Source: an uncultured Alphaproteobacteria bacterium (lineage in GTDB: Bacteria; Pseudomonadota; Alphaproteobacteria; HIMB59; GCA-002718135). From it: DNA of 63,244 nucleotides. The notes under the pieces are model-generated. The model was given only the letters and a program-made list of their open reading frames with translations, ran no database searches and was not told where the DNA came from. Where the stretch lies: contig CABZCZ010000009.1 in NCBI GenBank assembly GCA_902524385.1, positions 1-63,244 of the forward strand, in the 5' to 3' direction. Within the stretch, counting starts at the first letter, position 1. Each line of letters opens with the position of its first letter. Shown here in pieces: positions 51,024 to 59,619 of this stretch. A program made the position numbers and the translations under genes.

Positions 51024-51860
51024 CTATCCCTTAACTGACCCAGCTGTTAAGCCAGTTATTACTCTCTCTTGAAAGAGTATAAATACAGTAATACTTGGCA
51101 AAATACTAACTACTACTGCTGCAAACATTCCAACGTAATCGGAGAAAAATTCATTTGTAAAATAACTTATGCCAAACTGGATTGTTCTTATTTCAGTTGA
51201 AGAAGTTAAAAGCATTGCGTAGATAAATTCATTCCAACATAAAATGAACTGAAACGTTCCTGCAGTGGCTAACCCAGGAAGAGCTAAAGGCAACATAATT
51301 CTAAAATAGCGAGCTAAAAAATTACAACCATCTAAATAGGATGCTTCTTCTATTTCTTTTGGAATTCCCTTAAAAAATTCTGTTAAAATAAATGTAGATA
51401 CAGGTAATCCAACTGCACAGTAAACTAATATTAGACCAAGCCTTGTGTCATAAAGATTTAAAAAATTTATAATTGCGTAATATGGGATAATTAATGCATT
51501 TAAAGGAACTAAAATACCCGCTGTTATCATTAAAAATAATACATTTTTCCACCAAAAAATATGTCTGGCTATAGCAAAAGCACACATGGATGCAAAAAGG
51601 ATATTTAAGAAAGTTGCACAAGAGCTAATCACTAAAGAATTTATTATTAGTTGAATTAAACCTGCTTCTTGAATTGCATTTGAATAGTTTTGAAATTGGA
51701 AAACTTTTGGTAACTTAAATGGATTATCAAGTAACTCTGCATTTGTTTTTAAAGAAGCAAGCACCAACCAAAGAAATGGAAATACTGCATATACAACAAA
51801 AAAGATTATTATTACCCACTTAAAAATAGAATAAAAATTTAAAGAATTATCGTTAGTCAT
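51024..51860 (-). CDS. Sugar ABC transporter permease, MalG/UgpE type
   Basis: About 278 aa, six TM helices, starting MTNDNSLNFYSIFKWVIIIFFVVYAVFPFLWLVLASLKTNAELL, with the EAA loop IPKEIEEASYLDGCNFLARYFRIMLPLALPG and the C-terminus ERVITGLTAGSVKG, both hallmarks of carbohydrate-uptake transporter family CUT1. ATG at 51860 lies 2 bases after the MalF-type stop; an ATG at 51878 would overlap it. It forms the membrane channel with the next gene. No CUT1 ATPase is encoded here, so a shared ATPase elsewhere is needed. Confidence 0.93.
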   Translation of the reverse strand: MTNDNSLNFYSIFKWVIIIFFVVYAVFPFLWLVLASLKTNAELLDNPFKLPKVFQFQNYSNAIQEAGLIQLIINSLVISSCATFLNILFASMCAFAIARHIFWWKNVLFLMITAGILVPLNALIIPYYAIINFLNLYDTRLGLILVYCAVGLPVSTFILTEFFKGIPKEIEEASYLDGCNFLARYFRIMLPLALPGLATAGTFQFILCWNEFIYAMLLTSSTEIRTIQFGISYFTNEFFSDYVGMFAAVVVSILPSITVFILFQERVITGLTAGSVKG

Positions 51861-51861
51861 A

Positions 51862-52734
51862 TTAGTTATAAGTCTCACTTTTTAATGTTCTACGAAGTAT
51901 AAGAAGTAACATAGCTCCTAATGCAATCATTATAACTCCAGCAGCACTTCCTCTTCCAAGTCTTTGAACAGTTAACTCATTCCAAATATAAACTACAAGT
52001 ACTTGAGTTTTATTTGCTGGACCTCCAGCAGTCATAAGATAAACGTATTCAAATTGTCTTAAATTAAAGATTACAGCTAAAATAATGCAAAGAAAAAATG
52101 TGCTCTTTATTAAAGGAGCTGTAATGTAGAAATCTTTTTGAATTTGACTTGCTCCATCTATCTTTGCGGCGTCATAATAATCCTCTGATATACTTGCTGT
52201 TTTTGCTAACATGATAACCATGAAATAACCAACGTAGCACAAAGAAAACCCAATTAATGCAGCATTTGCAGTTCTTACATTTCCTAACCAATTATGGTTT
52301 TTATAATTAGATAAACCTATGTTATCTAAAATAAAATTTAATAGTCCATATTCAGCATTAAAAACAGCTGCCCAAAGCATCGCTATGGCTGCTGATGATA
52401 CAACTTGTGGCACAAAAAGAACTGTTCTAAAAACTTTCCATCCCCTTGATCGATGAGATAAGAGTAATGCTATAATAAGACCTAATGGTACGGTAATAAG
52501 TGCTGCAGTGATGCACCAATATAGGTTATTTGTAATTGCCCTTACAAAGCTTTTTTTATTAAATAATTTAATGTAGTTTTCAAACCCAACAAATTCTGCA
52601 TCTATACCATCCCAATTTGTAAAACTACTCACTAAAAGAAATAAAATTGGTAAAATAAAAAAAAGTGTAAAAAGAATTAAGGTAGGTAAAATAAATAATA
52701 ATAACCAGCCAACCTCATCTTTTTTTATTTTCAT
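51862..52734 (-). CDS. Sugar ABC transporter permease, MalF/UgpA type
   Basis: 290 aa. Six TM helices, first at about 9-36 (VGWLLLFILPTLILFTLFFILPILFLLVSSF), with YYDAAKIDGASQIQKDFYITAPLIKSTFF as the EAA loop contacting the ATPase and TAGGPANKTQVLVVYIWNE near the end, typical CUT1. It follows the binding-protein gene by 48 bases and pairs with the MalG-type permease. The substrate is probably a mono- or oligosaccharide, which the following sulfatase and glycosidase-like genes may process. Confidence 0.93.
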   Translation of the reverse strand: MKIKKDEVGWLLLFILPTLILFTLFFILPILFLLVSSFTNWDGIDAEFVGFENYIKLFNKKSFVRAITNNLYWCITAALITVPLGLIIALLLSHRSRGWKVFRTVLFVPQVVSSAAIAMLWAAVFNAEYGLLNFILDNIGLSNYKNHNWLGNVRTANAALIGFSLCYVGYFMVIMLAKTASISEDYYDAAKIDGASQIQKDFYITAPLIKSTFFLCIILAVIFNLRQFEYVYLMTAGGPANKTQVLVVYIWNELTVQRLGRGSAAGVIMIALGAMLLLILRRTLKSETYN

Positions 52735-52782
52735 AGGTAAATAAACTATGAGGTATAAAAATACCTCATAGGTATTAAGTTA

Positions 52783-54039
52783 TTATTCAGCGTCTTGTAA
52801 CATTTCTACTGCACCTTCAGGTGTAACATCACCTATAGCTAAAGCAGACAATGCTTGTGGAAATTCACTAGCTACCGCTAAAGAGCCAATTCCATTTTGA
52901 AAGATAGGAGCAACATAAGGAGCGTCACTTATTCCCTGTTTCATTTCTATGAACAGTCTATCCATATCATTAGGTAGATCAGCATTAACAATGAACATCG
53001 CGCCTGAACTATAAGATAGCCTTGCAACATTTTCAGGTATTGTGAGCCATTTTAAAAACTTAACTATTGCTTCTTCTTTTGCAGGATCAGATTGTTTGCC
53101 TGCAGCTAATGATGATTGTCTACCACCTACATAACCTCCAGGTGAACCTTCACCACCCATTAACATGGGAGCAGCAGCGACACCTATATTTTCATGTAGA
53201 CCAGGTATACCGTCAGAAGTGTATCGTGCAATAAACCAAGGACCATTCATAAATACTGCAGTTCTTTCATTTAGGAAATGACCTCCTGAAACACCTGCAT
53301 CTGCACCAACGGCATCACTAGTTGTGTATTGATACATTTTTTCCATAACTTCAAAAGCTTTTACATAGGCTGGGTGGTCGAGACCTTTTTCATAAATATC
53401 AGGTCCACCGGCAGAAGCTAATGCTTGTGAATACCATAACATTGATGTCCAACCATTTTTACCAGTCATTTGAGATGTACAAACTTTACCATTAGCAGTA
53501 ATTGCTTCACACATTTTGAAAAAATCATCATAATTATCAGGGAACTCATCATAACCAGCATCCTTTAATATTTTTTTATTATAAGTAACAGGAGTTACGA
53601 AAAGTTCGTATGGCAATGCTGAAAGAACTCCATCAGTCATAGCAGATTGAAGTGCATTTTCTGGATATACATTATTCCAATGTGAATCAGAATTTATATG
53701 AGGGGCAAGATCCATTGCTTTCCCACTCCTATGTAAAACATCTAAAAGTTGAGCACCGACTGTCATAATGTCAGGCAGATCACCTGTTGCTATCTGAGCA
53801 GTCAATTTTTGTGCATAAATGTCATAGTCAGTTTGTTCTTCAACAACTACTTTTATTGAACCTGCATTTGCAGCGTTAAATTCATCTATTAGCTCTCCGA
53901 TGACAGTGGTCTTTGAGTCTTTTCCAACCCAAATAGACGGCCAAGTAATTGTTATTTCTGCAGAAGCTACAGAAGAAATTACAGTAAAAGAGATTGCAAT
54001 AAAAGTAATTGAAAGTTTTTTAAGAATTAATTTTATCAT
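52783..54039 (-). CDS. Sugar ABC transporter periplasmic binding protein (SBP family 1)
   Basis: 418 aa. A signal peptide (KLSITFIAISFTVISSVASA, cleavage after ASA, mature start EITITWP) and the family-1 layout: TDYDIYAQKLTAQIATGDLPDIMTVGAQ, LPYELFVTPVTYNKKILKDAGYDEFPDNYDDFFKMC, and FMNGPWFIARY. The mature protein captures the sugar in the periplasm. A strong ribosome site (GGAGGAATA) precedes ATG 54039. It heads the leftward operon and faces the fucose-isomerase-like gene over a 169-base region with a candidate operator. Confidence 0.94.
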   Translation of the reverse strand: MIKLILKKLSITFIAISFTVISSVASAEITITWPSIWVGKDSKTTVIGELIDEFNAANAGSIKVVVEEQTDYDIYAQKLTAQIATGDLPDIMTVGAQLLDVLHRSGKAMDLAPHINSDSHWNNVYPENALQSAMTDGVLSALPYELFVTPVTYNKKILKDAGYDEFPDNYDDFFKMCEAITANGKVCTSQMTGKNGWTSMLWYSQALASAGGPDIYEKGLDHPAYVKAFEVMEKMYQYTTSDAVGADAGVSGGHFLNERTAVFMNGPWFIARYTSDGIPGLHENIGVAAAPMLMGGEGSPGGYVGGRQSSLAAGKQSDPAKEEAIVKFLKWLTIPENVARLSYSSGAMFIVNADLPNDMDRLFIEMKQGISDAPYVAPIFQNGIGSLAVASEFPQALSALAIGDVTPEGAVEMLQDAE

Positions 54040-54153
54040 TATTCCTCCAATTTAATTTTTAAACATAAACATATAGTAAATATTTATACAAGAGAAATTA
54101 ATAATAAAAGCTATTATAAAATGATAAAAAATTCTGTTTTTTTGTTTTTTACT

Positions 54154-54170
54154 TGGTAGTGTTATAACCA
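54154..54170. promoter_or_regulatory. Candidate operator dyad TGGT-N9-ACCA in the sugar-ABC/isomerase divergent region
   Basis: TGGT (54154-54157) and ACCA (54167-54170) flank a 9-base centre that itself contains TTATAA. It lies in the 169-base divergent space between the sugar binding-protein gene and the fucose-isomerase-like gene, 38 bases from the latter's start. Sites of this form are used by GntR/LacI-type sugar regulators, but no such regulator is encoded in the window and the arms are short. Confidence 0.3.
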
Positions 54171-54208
54171 CAAAAAAAAGAAGATATTTTTGTATAAGGA
54201 AACTTTAA

Positions 54209-55582
54209 ATGATTGGTTGTCTTAGTCTTGGTAGAGAAACATTTGATGTAAATTTTGCAAACGAAAACATAAACTTAGTAGAAAAAAGATTAATCAAATT
54301 AAGTTATAATATTATTTTTTTTGAAAAATTAATTACAAATGATGAAATTAGTGAAGAAGCATTGTCTTTTTTTAAGCAAAAAAAATGTAAGAAATACTTA
54401 ATTATTCAGTCAACATTTACTGACTCAAAATTTATTAAAAAATTCACTAAAGTTTTTAAAAAACCAATTTTTTTTATATCTTTCAAAGAAAAAAGAACTG
54501 GAGGCAGATTAAGACTAAATTCTCTTTGTGGAGTTAATTTAGGATTACATTCATTAATAAAAAACAAAATTTATTCTGATTTTGTTATCTTTGATAAAGA
54601 AGTTAAATACTTCAACAAAAAAATATTTGAGTTTATTAATAATAAAGAAATTTTAGATAAAAACTATTTAAAAAAAATTGAAAACTCTGGAAAGAATTTC
54701 AAACAGATTAGCTACTCAAATCCTAAAATAGCTTTAGTTGGTAAAAGACCAGATGGTTTTGATACATGTGACTATGAAGTGAGTGAGTTAAAAAATAAAC
54801 TACATACAAATGTTTCTAAAATTAGTTTAAAAAAATTATTTAAAATTTCTAGTAAAATAGAGAAAAATGAAATTATAAATACTAAAAAAAATATTGGAAA
54901 AAATTTCAAAGATTTAAAAAATCTAAATCAAATTGAAGTTGAAAAAAGTATTTCATTATTTCACGGACTAGAAAAAATTCAAAAAAAAGAAAAGTTTGAT
55001 GCTTTTGCAGTGAGATGTTGGCCAGAAATGTTTACTGAATATGGTTGTGCTTCGTGTGCTCCAATGGCGATGATGAACGAAAAAAAAATAAGTTCTGCAT
55101 GTGAAGCAGATGTTCTCGGAAGTCTAAGTTGTAATATTTTAAATCAATTAAATAATAAGCCCTCACTTCTGGTAGATATTGTTGATTTAGATATAAAAGA
55201 CAACACTGCAGTATTCTGGCATTGTGGACTTGCACCTATAAGTATGGCGGAAAAAAATAAGGCTAATGTGACTGTACATTCAAATCGAAGAAAACCATTA
55301 CTTCATGACTTTACTTTAAAACCAGGTAAAATAACTATCTTCAGAGTTTCAAAATCTGAAAACAAATTAAAATTTTTTATAGCAAGAGGAGAAATTATTA
55401 AGAGAAAAAAATCTTTCTCCGGTACTTCTGGAGTAGTGAGTTTAGGAAAAGATACAAATAAAAAAATAAAAAAAATATTCTTAAGTGGATTGGAACATCA
55501 TTTGGCATTTACTTACGGAAATATTTTTAAAGATATACAAAATTTAGGAACTAAATTACAAATACCAACATATACAATATGA
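54209..55582 (+). CDS. L-fucose/L-arabinose-isomerase-family protein
   Basis: 457 aa. The C-terminal part has family features: FAVRCWPEMFTEYGCASCAPMAMM, SSACEADVLGSL (Glu metal ligand), VDIVDLDIKDN (Asp) and FWHCGLAP. The N-terminal half (1-220) is very Lys/Asn rich and weakly conserved. The family interconverts aldoses and ketoses with Mn2+; fucose and arabinose isomerases are longer or different, so the substrate is uncertain and could be a sulfated or sulfonated deoxysugar. AAGGA precedes the ATG by 9 bases. It overlaps the Gfo/Idh gene (ATGA at 55579). Confidence 0.8.
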   Translation: MIGCLSLGRETFDVNFANENINLVEKRLIKLSYNIIFFEKLITNDEISEEALSFFKQKKCKKYLIIQSTFTDSKFIKKFTKVFKKPIFFISFKEKRTGGRLRLNSLCGVNLGLHSLIKNKIYSDFVIFDKEVKYFNKKIFEFINNKEILDKNYLKKIENSGKNFKQISYSNPKIALVGKRPDGFDTCDYEVSELKNKLHTNVSKISLKKLFKISSKIEKNEIINTKKNIGKNFKDLKNLNQIEVEKSISLFHGLEKIQKKEKFDAFAVRCWPEMFTEYGCASCAPMAMMNEKKISSACEADVLGSLSCNILNQLNNKPSLLVDIVDLDIKDNTAVFWHCGLAPISMAEKNKANVTVHSNRRKPLLHDFTLKPGKITIFRVSKSENKLKFFIARGEIIKRKKSFSGTSGVVSLGKDTNKKIKKIFLSGLEHHLAFTYGNIFKDIQNLGTKLQIPTYTI

Positions 55583-56667
55583 GTAGCTTTATAAAATATG
55601 GTATCATTGGCACAGGAACTATGGGTCAGGAACATATTAAAAATATTAATTTATTAGATAACGCTAAAGTCACATCAATATGTGATCCTAATCAGGGTTC
55701 ATTAAACCAATCTTCTTCACTTATTACCAATATTTTTAACTCATATAGGGACCTAGATGAATTAATAAATAACGATGACGCAGATGCATATATAATTGCC
55801 ACTCCAAATTTTACTCATATTGAAGTCTTAGAAAAAATTTTGAAAACCAATAAACATCTTTTAATAGAAAAGCCACTTTGCACAACTATTAATGATTGTA
55901 AAAAATTTCAATTAATCTCAAAAGACTATTCAAAAGTGATTTGGGTAGGTATGGAATACAGATATATGCCACCTGTTAAAAAATTAATTGAAAGAGTTCA
56001 TAATAAAACTTTAGGTAAATTAAAAATGGTATCTATTCGTGAACATCGTTTTCCATTCCTTAAAAAAGTTGATAATTGGAATAGATTTGATTCAAACACT
56101 GGTGGTACAATGGTTGAAAAATGTTGTCATTTTTTTGATTTGATGAGATTTATAACTCAAAGTGAAGTTAAACAAGTTTTTGCAAGCGGCAATCAAGATG
56201 TGAATCATCTTGATGAAAAATACAATGGTAAGGTGCCAGATATTATTGATAATGGATACGTAATAATTGATTTTCAAAGTGGTGTTAGAGGATTATTAGA
56301 TTTATGTATGTTTGCAGAAAATTCTGAATACCAAGAAGAAGTAGTAGCTATAGGAGAGAAAGGAAAAATTGAAGCATTTGTTCCATCTCACGATTCTGGT
56401 AAAAATATCTCTGAAGTAAAAATGGGAATGAGGAATAGTTCTACTATAATAACTGATGATATAGAAGTTGATAAAAAAATATTAATGGCAGGAAACCATC
56501 ATGGATCAACATATTTTGAACATTTGGCATTTTATAATGCTATTAAAAACAATACACTGCCTGAAGTCTCTCTTGAAGATGGATTAATGTCAGTTGCTAT
56601 AGGTCAAGCAGCAGAACTATCGATAAAAGAAAATCGTGTTATTAAAATGAGTGAATTTAATCTTTAA
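55579..56667 (+). CDS. Gfo/Idh/MocA-family oxidoreductase
   Basis: 362 aa. Rossmann start YGIIGTGTMGQEH, the EKP motif (HLLIEKPLCTT) and the catalytic-domain segment GGTMVEKCCHFFDLMRF with the conserved lysine and histidine. It oxidises or reduces a sugar or polyol with NAD(P). It overlaps the isomerase gene by 4 bases, so the two act on one pathway. Some Gfo/Idh-fold proteins are NAD-dependent glycosidases (GH109, GH188), a possibility worth testing given the sulfonate-type genes to the right. Its end overlaps the convergent hydroxyacid dehydrogenase by 11 bases. Confidence 0.92.
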   Translation: MSSFIKYGIIGTGTMGQEHIKNINLLDNAKVTSICDPNQGSLNQSSSLITNIFNSYRDLDELINNDDADAYIIATPNFTHIEVLEKILKTNKHLLIEKPLCTTINDCKKFQLISKDYSKVIWVGMEYRYMPPVKKLIERVHNKTLGKLKMVSIREHRFPFLKKVDNWNRFDSNTGGTMVEKCCHFFDLMRFITQSEVKQVFASGNQDVNHLDEKYNGKVPDIIDNGYVIIDFQSGVRGLLDLCMFAENSEYQEEVVAIGEKGKIEAFVPSHDSGKNISEVKMGMRNSSTIITDDIEVDKKILMAGNHHGSTYFEHLAFYNAIKNNTLPEVSLEDGLMSVAIGQAAELSIKENRVIKMSEFNL

Positions 56668-57592
56668 AATTCTGGAGAAATTCATTTGTTTTTTTTATAA
56701 TAAAGTTACTAACCCTTTCATTAGATTCTTCAGTTACTCCTGCATTATGTGGTGTTAGAATACAATTCATTTCATTTGTTATCTTTGATAAAAATGTTTC
56801 ATTAACAGGCTCGCTTTCAAAAACATCTAAAGCAAAACCAGAAATATTATTATTAAAATAGGCATTAAGTAAGTCTTTTTCGTTAATTATACCTCCTCTT
56901 GAAGAATTAATAATTATTGGTTTTTTTTTCATTTTAATAAATGACTCATTATTAAACATGTATTTTGTTTCATTATTAAGAGGAACATGAATGGATATGA
57001 TATCTGTTAAATTTAGAATTTCTTCAAAAGATACCTTTCTGACATTATGTGAATTTGTTTCTTCTAGAGACACATATGGATCAAATGTAATTGTAGAAAC
57101 ATCAAAAGCGTTAGCAAGCTTTAGAACTTTTTTTGATATATTTCCAAATCCTATAAGTCCTAATGTTTTACCCTTTAATTCCTTTGTAATTATTGTTGTT
57201 CTTGGCCATTTTCCTTTTTGAGTTTGTTTGTTTACTATTGTAGTTTTTTTTAAAAGTGTAAGTGACAAATTAATTACGTGTTCAGCAACAGAATCAGCAT
57301 TCATGCCTGTTGCAGGCTGCACAAATATATTATTATTTTTGCAATATTCAGTATCTATATTATCAAGGCCAACACCAAGTCTTCCTATAAATTTTAATTT
57401 AAGAGCTTTATCTAAAAGAAACTTATCTAGTTTTGTTTTATTTCTTACAATAATTCCATCAAAATTATGTATTTCTTTTTCTAAATAATCTTTATCTGAC
57501 CAAGATTCAGATCTGTATATAACGTTAAAATCTTGATGTAAATTTTTTAAAGCCTCTTGATTTAAAAATTCTGTAATTAATATTTTTATCAT
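56657..57592 (-). CDS. D-isomer-specific 2-hydroxyacid dehydrogenase, (S)-sulfolactate-dehydrogenase (SlcC)-like
   Basis: 311 aa. Catalytic residues are the Arg in NSSRGG, Glu in VFESEP and His in TPHNAGVTEES; the NAD site is LGLIGFGNISKK. The stretch GRLGVGLDNID, then PATGMNADSVAEHVI, resembles SlcC sulfolactate dehydrogenase and 3-phosphoglycerate dehydrogenase. SlcC would make sulfopyruvate, exactly the substrate of the ComDE-type enzyme encoded two genes upstream. It overlaps the PfkB stop by 4 bases. Phosphoglycerate or other 2-hydroxy acids remain alternatives. Confidence 0.9.
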   Translation of the reverse strand: MIKILITEFLNQEALKNLHQDFNVIYRSESWSDKDYLEKEIHNFDGIIVRNKTKLDKFLLDKALKLKFIGRLGVGLDNIDTEYCKNNNIFVQPATGMNADSVAEHVINLSLTLLKKTTIVNKQTQKGKWPRTTIITKELKGKTLGLIGFGNISKKVLKLANAFDVSTITFDPYVSLEETNSHNVRKVSFEEILNLTDIISIHVPLNNETKYMFNNESFIKMKKKPIIINSSRGGIINEKDLLNAYFNNNISGFALDVFESEPVNETFLSKITNEMNCILTPHNAGVTEESNERVSNFIIKKTNEFLQNFKD

Positions 57593-58497
57593 TTAATTTT
57601 TGTAATTTTTAATTTTTTTATAAATTTGTTTACTACATTCATTTTAGGTATTGAATATATTCCACCAGTTTTAATACACTTTAATGTTGCTGTTGCAGCA
57701 GCAAATAAAATACTTTCAGAATTTGATTTATGTTGTGATAAAGCTGATGCAAAAGCACCATGAAAAACATCTCCTGCACAATTTGTTTCAACAGTTTTTA
57801 CTTTAGGAACTTTACAGTGATATAATGAATTATTTTCTACCCAATAAACTCCTCTTGATCCCATAGTAACAGCTACAAATTTTTTTGTTTCATTAAATAT
57901 TTGAAAAAGAGCTGTTTCAAAATTCTTATTTTTTTTATAAGTTTTTAATCCCTCTTCAGAAAATATAGGGTGAGAAGCTTTGTTAACGATTTCAAAAATT
58001 TTATTTGAATTCTTAAAATTATCTAGATCGGCAACACATTTAATATTTTTTTTATTGGTATTAAAAGCAATATTAGATGCCATATCTATCCATCTCATAT
58101 CTATTGAATAAATATCGTGTTTTCTAAAATAAAATTTGGGTATTTTCTTATAATTGAGTAACTTTGGATCAGTGTAAGCTGCCAGCAATCTTTCACCTTT
58201 AGTATCTTCAATTACAAAACTTTGAGATGATTGACAATTTTTTATAATAATTGATTTATCGATATTTATAGAAAATTTTTTAAATTCATTTCTTAAGAAA
58301 ATTGATGAATCGTCATCACCAAATTTACCAATAAACTTTGAGTTAAATCCTAATTTTTTTGCAGTAAATGCTGATACCGCCGCTGATCCTCCTAGTCTTC
58401 TATCAATACCAATTGATAAAACCTTAATTGGTTTTTTTGGAAACTTGTCTATTTTACTTATGTAGTCTGCAAATATAGATCCTGCACAAATGATCAT
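57589..58497 (-). CDS. PfkB-family carbohydrate kinase
   Basis: 302 aa, starting MIICAGSIFADYISKIDKFP. It has the substrate-side GGSAAVSAFTAKKLGFNSKFIGKFGDD block and the catalytic Asp in TNCAGDVFHGAFASALS, where the usual GAGD is CAGD. It phosphorylates a sugar (or nucleoside) using ATP. 6-Deoxy-6-sulfofructose kinase YihV is of this family, which interests here because the next genes are ComDE-like and SlcC-like; ordinary sugar kinases are also members. Stop overlaps the dehydrogenase start (ATGA); 9 bases separate it from comE. Confidence 0.9.
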   Translation of the reverse strand: MIICAGSIFADYISKIDKFPKKPIKVLSIGIDRRLGGSAAVSAFTAKKLGFNSKFIGKFGDDDSSIFLRNEFKKFSINIDKSIIIKNCQSSQSFVIEDTKGERLLAAYTDPKLLNYKKIPKFYFRKHDIYSIDMRWIDMASNIAFNTNKKNIKCVADLDNFKNSNKIFEIVNKASHPIFSEEGLKTYKKNKNFETALFQIFNETKKFVAVTMGSRGVYWVENNSLYHCKVPKVKTVETNCAGDVFHGAFASALSQHKSNSESILFAAATATLKCIKTGGIYSIPKMNVVNKFIKKLKITKIK

Positions 58498-58506
58498 AAA
58501 AAGTTT

Positions 58507-59076
58507 TTATAGATATTTAACAATACCAATAAATTTTCTAAACCTATCTCTTATAGTTATAGGATTGAGAGGTATAGGGTCAATTTTTACATTGCCAGAA
58601 TTAATCTTTGAAATAATTACATAAGAATTATTTTTGTCTTCGATTGCTTTTGATAACTCATTTGAAGTTTCTTCTCCTGGACATTCAATCACTTTTTTAC
58701 AACCAGCACCAAGTGCAACATCTTTTAAAGAGGTATTTTCATCCGTAAATGTTCTTTGATCCCCAGTTGAACCATATGATCCATTATCAATTATTAATAA
58801 AGTATAATTTGAAGGTGCTCTATTTCCAATTGTTGCTAAAGTATTCATATTCATTAATACTGATCCATCACCATCAATACTTATGACTTGTTTTGTTTGA
58901 GACAATGACAAACCTAGGCCTATTGAAGATGATAAGCCCATACTACCCAACATATAAAAAAAATTTGGTTGATCATTAATTTTATACAGTTCTTGAGATG
59001 GAAGACCAATGTTACATATAATTAAATTCTCTTTAAGAATATTATGTAACTTATTTAACAAGTCAAAACGGTTCAT
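58507..59076 (-). CDS. comE: Sulfopyruvate decarboxylase, beta subunit (ComE-type, TPP-binding half)
   Basis: 189 aa. The TPP motif is intact: GDGSVLMNMNTLATIG followed by IIDNGSYGSTGDQRTFT (the Asn-containing end of the GDG-N motif), preceded by MLGSMGLSSSIGLGLSLSQ. The size and sequence match the C-terminal half of phosphonopyruvate/sulfopyruvate decarboxylases. With the alpha subunit (4-base overlap) it would turn sulfopyruvate into sulfoacetaldehyde and CO2 in the cytoplasm. No phosphonate gene (PEP mutase) is seen, so the sulfopyruvate reading is preferred, with phosphonopyruvate or another 2-oxo acid as alternatives. Confidence 0.85.
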   Translation of the reverse strand: MNRFDLLNKLHNILKENLIICNIGLPSQELYKINDQPNFFYMLGSMGLSSSIGLGLSLSQTKQVISIDGDGSVLMNMNTLATIGNRAPSNYTLLIIDNGSYGSTGDQRTFTDENTSLKDVALGAGCKKVIECPGEETSNELSKAIEDKNNSYVIISKINSGNVKIDPIPLNPITIRDRFRKFIGIVKYL

Positions 59077-59573
59077 GTATCATCTTTCATTAAATTAAAA
59101 TCACATAAAATTGCAACTGGTGATTCAACAACTTTAGCATGATTGCTAAATGTTGAAATTTTATCTAAATCTTTTTCAGAAGAACAATGCAACATCGGAA
59201 TTCTTAATGTTTGTAAAATATCTTCAGTTATTTTAGCCATTCCACCTTGTGCTCCTACTGGCTCACCTGGTGTGCCTCTATAGCTAATTAGGAAAACGAC
59301 AGGCATTTGGTATAATTGTAATAAAGAAACAATTGCATTAACTGAATTTCCAATTCCTGTATTCTGCATCATTATACACGGAAATTTATTTCCCAAATAA
59401 GCTCCAGCGCAAATCCCCATACCTTCTTCCTCTCGTGGTACAGCGGAATAATAAACATCCTTATCATTTTCAAGAATATCAATCATATTAGCTAACAACT
59501 TACACGGAACACTTAAATAAAAATCCACCCCACCTTTTTTTAAATTATCAATGATTTTTTTACTGATTTTCAT
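59073..59573 (-). CDS. comD: Sulfopyruvate decarboxylase, alpha subunit (ComD-type, PYR half)
   Basis: 166 aa, the length of archaeal and bacterial ComD. Landmarks are the activating glutamates E48-E50 (PREEEGMGICAGAYLG), MQNTGIGNSVNAIVSLLQLY and ISYRGTPGEPVGAQGGMAK, all typical of the N-terminal half of sulfopyruvate/phosphonopyruvate decarboxylases. It overlaps comE by 4 bases, so the two subunits are made together. It begins a small operon comD-comE-pfkB-dehydrogenase. The aldose-epimerase gene ends 46 bases upstream of it on the same strand. Confidence 0.85.
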   Translation of the reverse strand: MKISKKIIDNLKKGGVDFYLSVPCKLLANMIDILENDKDVYYSAVPREEEGMGICAGAYLGNKFPCIMMQNTGIGNSVNAIVSLLQLYQMPVVFLISYRGTPGEPVGAQGGMAKITEDILQTLRIPMLHCSSEKDLDKISTFSNHAKVVESPVAILCDFNLMKDDT

Positions 59574-59619
59574 TTATGCAAATTTCTATAGATATAAAAT
59601 GATATAACAATAAATTATT

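Noticed and set aside
59073..59573. Phosphonopyruvate decarboxylase for phosphonate synthesis
   Set aside because: The enzyme is split into two subunits as in ComD/ComE, and no PEP mutase or phosphonate transaminase gene is adjacent; kept only as an alternative.
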